From the NCBI GenBank assembly GCA_045807945.1, contig JBJMGI010000127.1, positions 1 through 18,767 of the forward strand: 18,767 nt of DNA, written 5' to 3'. The DNA is from CAVQGF01 sp045807945 (GTDB lineage: Bacteria > Acidobacteriota > Terriglobia > Terriglobales > Acidobacteriaceae). The notes under the pieces are model-generated. The model had not been told where the DNA came from and ran no database searches. It was given only the letters and a program-made list of their open reading frames with translations. Of this stretch, positions 5,378 through 12,520 are shown in pieces (position 1 is the first letter of the stretch; every line of letters starts with the position of its first letter). The translations under genes were made by a program, and so were the position numbers.

Positions 5378-6571
5378 GTGAAGCAGATCCGCAAACTCGT
5401 AACCGCTCTCGTGGTGCTTACGCTGGCGTCGCTGGCGCAAGCGCAAGGGAGCAAAGTATTCCAAGACGGCCGCTATTGGGTGGAAGAGACCAGCGGCACG
5501 ATCAACTCGGCGCGTAATGTGAAGGTGATCGCCGATGCAGGGGCGGTCCGCGTGCAGGGCACGGGACAGCCGAACGTCAACTACTTGATCCGCAAGCGCG
5601 TGGTCGCTGGCAGCGAACAAGATGCGCGGCGGCAATTCGACAAGTTCCGCGTGACTGCGACCAATTCCGGCGACACCGCGATCATCAAAGGCACGTGCAT
5701 GAATGATTCGGGCCGCTCCAGGCTCTCGGTGAACTATGAGATCGAGACGCCGCAGACGGTCGGGCTGGTCTATATGCGCTCGGGCGGCGGCGGGCTGACG
5801 GTGAACAACATCAATGGCCGCGTAGACGGCGAAACGGGCGGCGGCGACATCCGCCTGGACGCGATCAACGGTCCCGTTTCCGCAACCAGCGGCGGTGGCA
5901 CGATTGAGATCGGAACTGTTGGCGGCGACCTGAAGGTCGAGACTGGCGGCGGCGACATTCGCATCCGCATGGCGAACGGAGAATTGAACGCGCAGAGTGG
6001 CGGCGGAAATATCTGGATCGAATCGAGCGCGCACAACGCCGAAGTTGAGACCGGCGGCGGTGCGATCGAGATCCACAGAGTAGGCGGAGCGCTGCGTGCG
6101 GAAAGCGGCGGCGGCGATCTCGACATCGGAGACGTGGGCGGCGCAGCGAGTGTTGAGACTGGCGGTGGCGGGATACGGCTTGCGTCGGCTAAAGGCGCGG
6201 TTCGTGCAGAGACTGGCGGCGGCAACATCAGCCTAAGCGGCCTTTGGGGTGGCGTGAACGCCAGCTCCGGCGCGGGAAGCATTACGGCGGAGTTTGTCGG
6301 CAAGCCAGCCAATATGTCGGAATCGCGGCTCGAGACTTCGGTCGGCAACATCCGCGTGTGGCTCCCATCAGGATTCCCGGTCTCAGTCGATGCTTCGGTA
6401 GACGTCGGTCAGGAGCGCAGCATCGAGTCAGACTTTCCGGAGCTGAAGATCCGCTCGGAGGGTGATAATTTCGGTCCGCGCGAGGTCTACGCCAAAGGCG
6501 CGATCAATGGCGGCGGAGCGAGCCTTAAGATCAACACCAACACAGGAAGCATTCAGATCAGGAAGAAGTAG
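5378..6571 (+). CDS. Exported DUF4097-like beta-repeat protein
   Basis: This 397-residue protein has a Sec signal peptide at residues 1-22 (LVVLTLASLAQA before QGSK). The body resembles the DUF4097 (adhesin-like, YvlB-related) family, whose beta-rich repeats are expected to stack into a solenoid; its molecular role is not established. A G-G-G type motif recurs every 18 residues exactly, at 136, 154, 172, 190, 208, 226, 244, 262, 280 and 298. Each is followed by a short strand of alternating hydrophobic residues. The residue before the glycines alternates Ser and Thr for the first eight copies. The two C-terminal segments SVGNIRVWLP (321-330) and NTNTGSIQI look like degenerate final turns. The start is GTG, with AAGGA at 5360-5364, somewhat distant. 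It lies between the anti-sigma-like and PDZ genes, which suggests an envelope function. Confidence 0.85.
   Translation: MKQIRKLVTALVVLTLASLAQAQGSKVFQDGRYWVEETSGTINSARNVKVIADAGAVRVQGTGQPNVNYLIRKRVVAGSEQDARRQFDKFRVTATNSGDTAIIKGTCMNDSGRSRLSVNYEIETPQTVGLVYMRSGGGGLTVNNINGRVDGETGGGDIRLDAINGPVSATSGGGTIEIGTVGGDLKVETGGGDIRIRMANGELNAQSGGGNIWIESSAHNAEVETGGGAIEIHRVGGALRAESGGGDLDIGDVGGAASVETGGGGIRLASAKGAVRAETGGGNISLSGLWGGVNASSGAGSITAEFVGKPANMSESRLETSVGNIRVWLPSGFPVSVDASVDVGQERSIESDFPELKIRSEGDNFGPREVYAKGAINGGGASLKINTNTGSIQIRKK
5780..6319 (+). repeat. Ten 54-bp coding repeats (18 residues each)
   Basis: Ten successive 54-nt units run from the Ser135 codon of the DUF4097-like gene with no insertion or deletion. 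Each unit starts with a Ser/Thr codon, then GGCGG-type glycine codons, then codons for a beta strand. The DNA strings GAGACTGGCGG (three times) and GAGACCGGCGG (once) recur between units. That suggests growth by duplication, while most other positions have diverged. Confidence 0.85.
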
Positions 6572-6581
6572 GAGTACTTCT

Positions 6582-7739
6582 ATGGATCGCACAAAGCTTT
6601 TATCAGTCTGTGGGCTCGTGCTTGTGGCAGTGCTGTTTTTGGGAGCGCAATTGCCGCCGAGTTCTCCGGCGCCGGCGCCACCTGAGCCTCCCGCTGCTGC
6701 GGCACCGCCGGTGTCTCCCGTTCCTCCCGCAGCTGCCGGCGGAATGAAGCCGGCGACGCCTCCCGAGACTCCCGAACCGTTCAACGGCTTCGGCGGGTAC
6801 GAAGGCGGGACGTCTTATCTCGGAATCGATACGCAAGACGTGACGCCGCAACGCATGGCTCCCTTAAAGCTGAAGGAAGAGCGCGGCGTGGAAGTCCTCA
6901 CTGTCGACCAGGATGCTCCCGCTGGAAAAGCGGGGCTGAAAGAACACGACGTGATTCTGGAATTCAATGGAACGAGGGTTGAAGGCGTGGAGAATCTGCG
7001 TCGCATGATCCACGAGGTCCCGCCCGGCCGCACGGCAACTCTCTCCGTAAGCCGCGACGGCAAGCCCATGACCTTCAAGGTGCAGCTCGCAGACAAGATG
7101 CAAGCGATGCACATGGCCGGAGCACATAGGATCGTGGTGCCGCGTCCCGTGATACCTGATTTTGATTTTCCCGCCGTTGATGTAATGGTGCAGACGACCA
7201 GCTCGCGTTCCGGAGTCGTGGTCGAGAACCTTACGCCGCAGCTCGGTGAGTTTTTCGGCGCACGCAATGGAGACGGAGTCTTGGTCCGCTCCGTCGAAAA
7301 GGGCAGCGCGGCGGAAGCGGCGGGCCTGAAGGCTGGGGACGTCATCATAAAGGTGGAGAGTGAGCGCATCGCCGATCGTGGCGATTGGAAATCAGCGCTG
7401 CGCAACCATCGCCGCGGAAAGGTGAACGTCGGGATCATTCGCGACAAGAAGGAACAGACCATCTCCATCACGATGCCGGAGCCGAAAGACGATTCCAGCT
7501 TCGAAGTGGCTCCTTTTGGCGATGAGTCGGAGGACTGGGATTCGCAAACACGCGTGGTGGCCCATCTAAATGCCGATCAGGCGAAGCAGATCCGCGAGGG
7601 GGCCCGCAATGCGCAGCGGCAGGCCCGGCAAGAAATGAAGAAACACGCCGACGAGCTAAAGAAGGCAAACGAAGAGATGCAGACAATACACCGCGAATTC
7701 AAGATGGACTGGAATTTCGACTCCGATTCCGAGCTCTAA
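6582..7739 (+). CDS. Envelope protein with two PDZ domains
   Basis: This is a probable membrane-anchored or exported protein of 385 residues. The ATG at 6582 has GGAG at 6571-6574 and lies 10 nt after the previous stop. An upstream in-frame start inside the preceding gene is rejected. A hydrophobic segment at 6-22 is a signal peptide or anchor. A Pro/Ala-rich linker spans 24-68. PDZ domain 1 lies at about 77-170 (SYLGI binding loop, APAGKAGLKEHDVILEFNG) and PDZ domain 2 at about 205-298 (DGVLVRSV, SAAEAAGLKAGDVIIKV). There is no trypsin-like protease domain, so it is not a DegP/HtrA protease. The C-terminus (about 328-375) is a highly charged, probably coiled-coil helix ending in an acidic tail. 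It may act as an adaptor that binds C-termini of misfolded envelope proteins. Its place in the sigma operon supports a stress role, but this is inference. Confidence 0.88.
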   Translation: MDRTKLLSVCGLVLVAVLFLGAQLPPSSPAPAPPEPPAAAAPPVSPVPPAAAGGMKPATPPETPEPFNGFGGYEGGTSYLGIDTQDVTPQRMAPLKLKEERGVEVLTVDQDAPAGKAGLKEHDVILEFNGTRVEGVENLRRMIHEVPPGRTATLSVSRDGKPMTFKVQLADKMQAMHMAGAHRIVVPRPVIPDFDFPAVDVMVQTTSSRSGVVVENLTPQLGEFFGARNGDGVLVRSVEKGSAAEAAGLKAGDVIIKVESERIADRGDWKSALRNHRRGKVNVGIIRDKKEQTISITMPEPKDDSSFEVAPFGDESEDWDSQTRVVAHLNADQAKQIREGARNAQRQARQEMKKHADELKKANEEMQTIHREFKMDWNFDSDSEL

Positions 7740-7756
7740 TCTCAAAGCTCTCTCCG

Positions 7757-7785
7757 GGCGCGGCGTTTGATGCCGCGCCTTTTTT
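7757..7785 (+). terminator. Rho-independent terminator of the ECF sigma operon
   Basis: An 8-bp GC stem, GGCGCGGC (7757-7764) with GCCGCGCC (7772-7779), has a 7-nt loop and is followed by six T (7780-7785). It lies 18 nt after the PDZ gene and marks the end of the four-gene unit starting at 3666. Confidence 0.92.
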
Positions 7786-7831
7786 ATTGCTCCGCCGAGC
7801 CGCTAGCATCGAGCGCGGAATCTAAATCTGT

Positions 7832-8056
7832 ATGGCTGGTCTAGGACGAGCGCTGGTCGTGATGGGCGCGGTGATCGTGGTCATTGGCTTGGTGCTGCTT
7901 CTTGCCGGCAGATGGAACCTGCCGTTCGGGCGCCTGCCGGGCGACATCACTTTGCGCGGCAAGAACACCGTCGTCTACTTTCCGATCGCAACCTCAATCA
8001 TCATCAGCATCGTGCTTTCGCTCATTCTGTACCTGATCAGCCGCTTCCGCGGATAG
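7832..8056 (+). CDS. DUF2905 family small membrane protein
   Basis: This 74-residue integral membrane protein has two transmembrane helices, at about 6-25 and 48-69. The connecting loop WNLPFGRLPGDI is the hallmark of the DUF2905 family, whose function is unknown to me. Short proteins of this family are common in bacteria. There is no strong Shine-Dalgarno sequence before the ATG. The gene follows the terminator of the sigma operon and lies 14 nt before xseA, so the two may be co-transcribed. Confidence 0.88.
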   Translation: MAGLGRALVVMGAVIVVIGLVLLLAGRWNLPFGRLPGDITLRGKNTVVYFPIATSIIISIVLSLILYLISRFRG

Positions 8057-8070
8057 ATTAGACTTGCCTC

Positions 8071-9456
8071 ATGTCAGAGGAGCAGGACCAGCTCGGGTTC
8101 AGCTTTGTCGCGCAACCAGTGGCGAAGAAGGTGTGGTCACCGCGCGAGCTGATGACCACTCTGCGCACTCACCTGGAGCAGAGTTTTGGGGACGTGTGGC
8201 TGCAGGGCGAGATCTCCAACTTCAAGCCAGCCGATTCTGGCCATCTATATTTCACACTGAAAGACGATGCTGCGCAGGTGCGCGTCGTTATGTTTCGGCT
8301 GAAGGCGCAATTGCTGCGTTTTCGTCCTGAGAACGGGATGCAGGTGGTGGCGCGCGGGCGCGTCACCCTATACGAGCAGCGCGGCGAGCTGCAGCTCTTG
8401 GCAGAGTACCTCGAACCGCAGGGCACAGGGGCATTGCAGGTCGCATTCGAGCAGCTGAAGGCGAAGCTTGCGGCGGAGGGATTGTTCGAGCACGCAAGAA
8501 AAAAGCCGTTGCCGCTTCTGCCTCGGCGCATTGGTGTGGTCACGTCCCCACGAGGAGCCGCGATCCAGGACATCCTGAACATTCTGCGGAGGCGGCACGA
8601 GAACGTCGGCGTGCTGATCTATCCGGCACAGGTGCAGGGCGATGCGGCTGCTTCGGAAGTCGCAAGCGGAATCCGCTTTTTCAATCGCACGCGCAACAAA
8701 GAAGCGGCAGTGGATGTGATCATCGTCGCGCGCGGTGGCGGCTCGCTCGAAGATCTGGCCTCCTTCAACGATGAACGCCTTGCACGCGTGATCGCCGCAT
8801 CGGAGATTCCGGTGATCTCCGCCGTTGGCCATGAGACCGATTTCACCATCGCCGATTTCGTGGCTGATCTGCGCGCGCCTACACCGTCGGCCGCTGCGGA
8901 GATAGTGATCCAATCGAAGCAGAGCCTGGATGAGCAGATTGGGAACCTGCGCCAGCGGCTGGGGCGCGCAGTGCGATACCGCGTGCTGATCGCGCAAAAG
9001 ACGCTGACGGAACTGACGCAGCACCAGGTTTTCGCGCGGATGGCGGACGCGATCGCGCGCCGTCAGCAGCGTGCGGACGACCTCACCTACAGATTGGCGG
9101 CGGGATATGAGCGCTCGTTGCGGCAAGCCCGGCAGCGGCTGGATGTAGCGGGTGCACGCTTGCGCCACTTCGATTTGCGGCGGATCTTCGCCGGCCTGAA
9201 GCGCGAAGCGGAGGCGCGCCAACACGCGCTTGCTGCGGCTATGCGACACCTGATCGCACAGCAACGGGCGAAGCTGGAGCAATCGGCGGCATCGCTGGAG
9301 CAGCTTTCGCCGCTAAAGGTGTTAGAGCGCGGTTATGCGCTTGTCTTCGATGCCAATGGCGTTTTGCTGAAAGACCCTGCGCAAGTCGCAGATGGCGACG
9401 AGATCACCGCGCGGCTCGCGCGCGGTACGCTGCCGGCGATCGTAAAGAAGAAGTGA
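8071..9456 (+). CDS. xseA: Exodeoxyribonuclease VII large subunit
   Basis: This is the catalytic large subunit of exonuclease VII. With the small XseB subunit it degrades single-stranded DNA to acid-soluble oligonucleotides during repair. The 461-residue protein has an N-terminal OB-fold at about 20-118 (VWLQGEISNFKPADSGHLYFTL region). The catalytic core carries the family motifs RRIGVVTSPRGAAIQDIL (152-169), VARGGGSLEDLASFNDERLA (219-238) and SAVGHETDFTIADFVADLRA (250-269). A long helical, probably coiled-coil region spans 280-420. No xseB gene follows in the window. The ATG has no Shine-Dalgarno sequence, but TAGACT (8059-8064) lies 6 nt before it and could be a -10 box for a leaderless transcript. 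It ends exactly where the convergent response-regulator gene ends. Confidence 0.96.
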   Translation: MSEEQDQLGFSFVAQPVAKKVWSPRELMTTLRTHLEQSFGDVWLQGEISNFKPADSGHLYFTLKDDAAQVRVVMFRLKAQLLRFRPENGMQVVARGRVTLYEQRGELQLLAEYLEPQGTGALQVAFEQLKAKLAAEGLFEHARKKPLPLLPRRIGVVTSPRGAAIQDILNILRRRHENVGVLIYPAQVQGDAAASEVASGIRFFNRTRNKEAAVDVIIVARGGGSLEDLASFNDERLARVIAASEIPVISAVGHETDFTIADFVADLRAPTPSAAAEIVIQSKQSLDEQIGNLRQRLGRAVRYRVLIAQKTLTELTQHQVFARMADAIARRQQRADDLTYRLAAGYERSLRQARQRLDVAGARLRHFDLRRIFAGLKREAEARQHALAAAMRHLIAQQRAKLEQSAASLEQLSPLKVLERGYALVFDANGVLLKDPAQVADGDEITARLARGTLPAIVKKK

Positions 9457-10122
9457 TCAGGCGGCTGCGTTCGAAAGTTCGCTCAGCGCGAGAACTGCCA
9501 ACTCCAAGCGATCGCGCGAACCGGTCTTGGCAAAGATGCTTTGCAGGTGCCGTTTCACTGTGTTCTCACTAATGCTGAGTTGAGCAGCGATGTCGCGGTT
9601 CTTCATTCCGCGGGCCACCAGGAAAGATATTTCGCGTTCGCGCTGCGAAAGCCGGTTGATGGACGCGGGCTGCTGCTGGCGTTCCCCGGGCTGTTTCTTC
9701 GCCATTGCGCCCAGCACCTGCTGCGCGATCTCGTCGTCGAATGCGATTTCGCCCGCGGCGACGGCGCGTATCGCGCTAAAGAGCCGCTCAGGATCGTCGC
9801 CCTTGAGCACCAGTCCACGCGCGCCCAAGCGGACCACCTGCACGTAATCGGTCTGGTTTTCTGAGCCCGTCAGGATGACCGAAGAGACGTGACTACCGCT
9901 TCGTTCCAGCATGCTAAGGACTTCGAACCCGTCGCTGTTGGGCATGAACAGGTCGAGCACCAGCACGTCAGGGTGATACTTGTTCACAAGCGCGACAGCC
10001 TCCTCGCCGTCTTTTGCCTTGCCTTGGACGTAGAAGTCTTCCTGGGTCGCAAGCAGAGAGGCGAGCGATTCCCGCAGCACGGCGTGGTCGTCGGCGATCA
10101 CGATCCTGGTCTTCTTGTTCAC
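9457..10122 (-). CDS. NarL/FixJ-type two-component response regulator
   Basis: This is a cytoplasmic DNA-binding response regulator of 221 residues. The receiver domain (about 5-120) has the acidic pair Asp11-Asp12, the phospho-acceptor Asp57 (VLVLDLFMP), Thr85 and Lys107, so it looks phosphorylatable. A Gln/Pro-rich linker (about 142-156) leads to a LuxR-type helix-turn-helix (about 157-210: LSQREREISFLVARGMKNRDIA, given here as its key span, then SISENTVKRHLQSIF). The start is GTG. No ATG exists upstream in frame, and MNKKTRIVIADDH is a natural N-terminus. No histidine kinase gene is in the window, so it is an orphan here. It is divergent from the hypothetical gene at 10241. Its stop codon abuts that of xseA. 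Confidence 0.93.
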   Translation of the reverse strand: MNKKTRIVIADDHAVLRESLASLLATQEDFYVQGKAKDGEEAVALVNKYHPDVLVLDLFMPNSDGFEVLSMLERSGSHVSSVILTGSENQTDYVQVVRLGARGLVLKGDDPERLFSAIRAVAAGEIAFDDEIAQQVLGAMAKKQPGERQQQPASINRLSQREREISFLVARGMKNRDIAAQLSISENTVKRHLQSIFAKTGSRDRLELAVLALSELSNAAA

Positions 10123-10178
10123 GAAATCGTTAGATGCAGCAGAGTGGCGCAGGGCGGTCAGCTTCCGCCAAATCTCGA

Positions 10179-10207
10179 TTATTAGGACGCCGGGATTATG
10201 CTATATT
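10179..10207 (+). promoter_or_regulatory. Candidate promoter for the hypothetical gene at 10241
   Basis: TATATT (10202-10207) resembles a -10 box and is preceded at 17 nt by a weak TTATTA (10179-10184). It lies in the divergent gap between the response-regulator and hypothetical genes and would give a leader of about 27 nt. The -35 match is poor, so confidence is low. Confidence 0.3.
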
Positions 10208-10240
10208 CCAGTTCCCGCCCAGTTCTGAAGGAGTTTTGCG

Positions 10241-10852
10241 TTGACGGTTGACGAAGAACTGCAGGTCCTCGACGAGAGCATCCGACGCCTGAAGATCGAG
10301 TACGACGTGTACTTTGGCGGCGGCTCGAAGAAGCCCCCCGCAGACACCGAATGGCGCGTCAACAGCTTGCTCAAAAAGTATTCCGACAGCGCCAAGATGA
10401 ATTTCGCGCAGCGCTTCAAGTACAACAGCATCGCCCAGAAATACGCGATCTTCAGTGACCTTTGGCGACAAAAGCTGAAGATCAAAGAAGAAGGCTATCG
10501 CCGTCCGCAAGACAAAGTTCTGGCTATCCAGGGGATGCGCCCGGAAGAGGAAAAGGCAGCGGCCCAGGCGCTCAGCGGAGACTCTGCCGCAGCAGCGGAG
10601 AGCAGACCGTTCATCACGAATTTCTCTAACGTTGATGCCGAGCATGACCAGGTGAAGGCGCTTTTTGAGGCCATGATCGCCGCCAAAGCCAAAAACGGCG
10701 AGAACACGCCGGCCGGCAGCGTGGATTCGTTCAAAGCCTTCGTCAAGAAGAAGACGGAGCAGATCCGCAAAGACTATGGTTGCCACGCGGTGGAGTACTC
10801 GGTCGAGACCGAGAACGGTCAAGTCCGCCTAAAGGCCAAAGCGAAGGTCTGA
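10241..10852 (+). CDS. Hypothetical protein, possibly MXAN_5187 C-terminal-type
   Basis: This 203-residue soluble protein has no signal peptide or membrane segment. The TTG start is supported by AAGGAG at 10228-10233, 7 nt upstream. The N-terminal half (1-100) is helical and charged and includes YDVYFGGGSKKPP (21-33) and the aromatic segment RFKYNSIAQKYAIFSDLWRQ (59-78). An Ala/Glu-rich linker lies at about 102-125. The C-terminal segment (130-203) ends in a charged strand-like stretch, EYSVETENGQVRLKAKAKV. The YDVYF...KPP motif and the C-terminal pattern remind me of a domain named after Myxococcus MXAN_5187, but this is from memory and unverified. Function unknown. It precedes purH on the same strand. 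Confidence 0.82.
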   Translation: MTVDEELQVLDESIRRLKIEYDVYFGGGSKKPPADTEWRVNSLLKKYSDSAKMNFAQRFKYNSIAQKYAIFSDLWRQKLKIKEEGYRRPQDKVLAIQGMRPEEEKAAAQALSGDSAAAAESRPFITNFSNVDAEHDQVKALFEAMIAAKAKNGENTPAGSVDSFKAFVKKKTEQIRKDYGCHAVEYSVETENGQVRLKAKAKV

Positions 10853-10868
10853 TTTCGCTCCTTCCTTA

Positions 10869-10874
10869 TATAAT
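10869..10874 (+). promoter_or_regulatory. Consensus -10 box upstream of purH
   Basis: A perfect TATAAT lies 17 nt after the stop of the hypothetical gene, but no good -35 box is found at 16-18 nt. It could drive purH with a leader of roughly 75 nt to the ATG at 10957. GGAG at 10935-10938 lies 18 nt before that ATG, farther than usual. Confidence 0.35.
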
Positions 10875-10956
10875 TTAGTTTCCTGCTTGAGTCCCGAACA
10901 TCTTGAAGTGTGCTTGTCCGCTGCGGCGGATGAGGGAGAGGTCACGAACGCGCGCC

Positions 10957-12510
10957 ATGACAAAGATCAAACGTGCCGTCTTGAGCGTCACTGACAAAAC
11001 TGGACTAGTCGAGTTCGCTCGCGAGCTCGCCGGCATGGGAGTCGAGCTGGTCTCGACCGGCGGCACCGCGAAACTGTTGCGCGAGCAGGGAATCACGGTG
11101 CGCGACATCTCTGACCTGACCGGCTTCCCCGAAATGCTCGATGGCCGCGTGAAGACACTTCATCCCAAGGTGCACGGCGGGATCCTGCACCGCCGCGAAG
11201 TCGCGTCCCATCGGGCGGCGGTTGCGGAGCACGGCATCCCTCCGATCGACATGGTGGTCGTGAACCTCTACGCCTTCGAGAAAACCGCCGCTAAGCCGGG
11301 CGTTAACTTCGAAGAGATCATCGAGAATATCGATATCGGCGGACCTTCCATGGTGCGCTCTGCGGCCAAGAATTTCCATGACGTCGCCATTGTGACGTCT
11401 CCTTCGGATTACGCTGCGATCTCGGAAGAGATGAAGCGGTCGGGCGGAGAGCTTTCGCTCGAGACCAAGTGGAAGCTCGCGCAGAAGGCGTTCGCGACCA
11501 CAGCCGCTTACGATTCGGCGATCGCGGCGACCCTGCCCACACTTTCTCCAAATGGTTCGGCGCTGCAAGCAGCATCGAGTTTCCCCGGTTCTCTGCGCGT
11601 CTCGCTTTCGAAGGTGATGGACCTGCGCTACGGAGAGAATCCTCACCAGAAGGCGGCGATGTACTCCGATGCCTCGGGACGAGGCGTTGCCAATGCGAAG
11701 CAGCTGCAAGGGAAAGAGCTCTCGTTCAACAACATTGTTGATATGCAGGCCGCGTGGGACTTGGCGCAGGAATTCGACGAGCCGGTGTGCGCGATTATTA
11801 AGCACACCAACCCGGCCGGCACCGCAACCGGAAAGACCATGGTTGAGGCGTACAAGAAAGCGCTCGAAGTCGATCCGGTGTCGGCGTTCGGTGGAGTGAT
11901 CGGCGTGAACCGCCCCATAGACGGAGCTGCGGCGGAGGAGATGGCGAAGCTCTTCCTGGAAGTGATCGCTGCGCCATCGTTCGACGCTGCTGCCAAAGAG
12001 AAATTTTCTGCCAAGAAGAATCTCCGGCTGGTCGAAGTCACAAAGGCTGATGAGAAGTGGGTGATGAAGCAGGTTTCCGGCGGCATGCTGGTGCAGGACG
12101 CGGATATCCGTCCGCTCACACCCGCGGATCTGAAAGTGGTCAGCAAGCGCAAGCCGACCGAAGAAGAAATGCGCGCCATGCTGTTCGCGTGGAAGGTCTG
12201 CAAGCACGTGAAGTCAAACGCGATCGTGTATGCGCGCGACGGCCAAACAGTCGGAGTTGGCGCAGGGCAGATGAGCCGCGTGGATTCAACCAAGATCGGC
12301 GCGATGAAAGCCGTGTTGCCGCTGAAGGGAACCGTCGCCGCGTCGGATGCCTTCTTCCCATTCCCCGATGGCGTGGAAGAGATCGCAAAAGCGGGCGCAA
12401 CCGCCATTATTCAGCCGGGCGGATCAGTAAAAGACCAGGAAGTCATTGATGCCGCTGACCGGCTAGGTTTGGCGATGGTCCTTACCGGCGTGCGCCATTT
12501 CCGTCACTAG
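10957..12510 (+). CDS. purH: Bifunctional AICAR formyltransferase / IMP cyclohydrolase
   Basis: This enzyme carries out the last two steps of purine synthesis: formylation of AICAR with 10-formyl-tetrahydrofolate, then ring closure to IMP. I chose the ATG at 10957 (517 aa), since family members begin directly with a segment like KRAVLSVTDKTGLVEFA. Earlier in-frame starts at 10903 (TTG) and 10930 (ATG) would add an Arg-rich peptide unlike the family. The N-terminal MGS-like cyclohydrolase domain shows STGGTAKLL (33-41), DGRVKTLHPKVHGGIL (62-77) and NIDIGGPSMVRSAAKN (124-139). The formyltransferase domain shows LRYGENPHQ (223-231), the catalytic Lys282-His283 in KHTNPAG, VGVGAGQMSRVDS and the C-terminal RHFRH. 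It is convergent with the MBL-fold gene, with 10 nt between stops. Confidence 0.97.
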   Translation: MTKIKRAVLSVTDKTGLVEFARELAGMGVELVSTGGTAKLLREQGITVRDISDLTGFPEMLDGRVKTLHPKVHGGILHRREVASHRAAVAEHGIPPIDMVVVNLYAFEKTAAKPGVNFEEIIENIDIGGPSMVRSAAKNFHDVAIVTSPSDYAAISEEMKRSGGELSLETKWKLAQKAFATTAAYDSAIAATLPTLSPNGSALQAASSFPGSLRVSLSKVMDLRYGENPHQKAAMYSDASGRGVANAKQLQGKELSFNNIVDMQAAWDLAQEFDEPVCAIIKHTNPAGTATGKTMVEAYKKALEVDPVSAFGGVIGVNRPIDGAAAEEMAKLFLEVIAAPSFDAAAKEKFSAKKNLRLVEVTKADEKWVMKQVSGGMLVQDADIRPLTPADLKVVSKRKPTEEEMRAMLFAWKVCKHVKSNAIVYARDGQTVGVGAGQMSRVDSTKIGAMKAVLPLKGTVAASDAFFPFPDGVEEIAKAGATAIIQPGGSVKDQEVIDAADRLGLAMVLTGVRHFRH

Positions 12511-12520
12511 AACCCCGGCA

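Noticed and set aside
6462..6581. Upstream extension of the double-PDZ gene
   Set aside because: It would overlap the preceding gene by 110 nt and bury the signal peptide. The ATG at 6582 has GGAG 7 nt upstream.
8368..9282. 304-codon minus-strand frame over xseA
   Set aside because: It is antisense to a full-length xseA with all family motifs, and no domain is recognised in it.
10196..10822. 208-codon minus-strand frame opposite the hypothetical gene at 10241
   Set aside because: The plus-strand frame has a good ribosome-binding site and soluble-protein composition. The minus frame has neither.
10903..10956. Longer purH N-terminus from TTG 10903 or ATG 10930
   Set aside because: It adds an Arg-rich peptide unlike the family and no Shine-Dalgarno sequence supports either start, though the distance of GGAG from the ATG at 10957 leaves some doubt.
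11005..12207. 400-codon minus-strand frame over purH
   Set aside because: Its length is notable, but its composition (Arg, His and Leu rich) is typical of antisense frames in GC-rich genes, and purH itself is intact.
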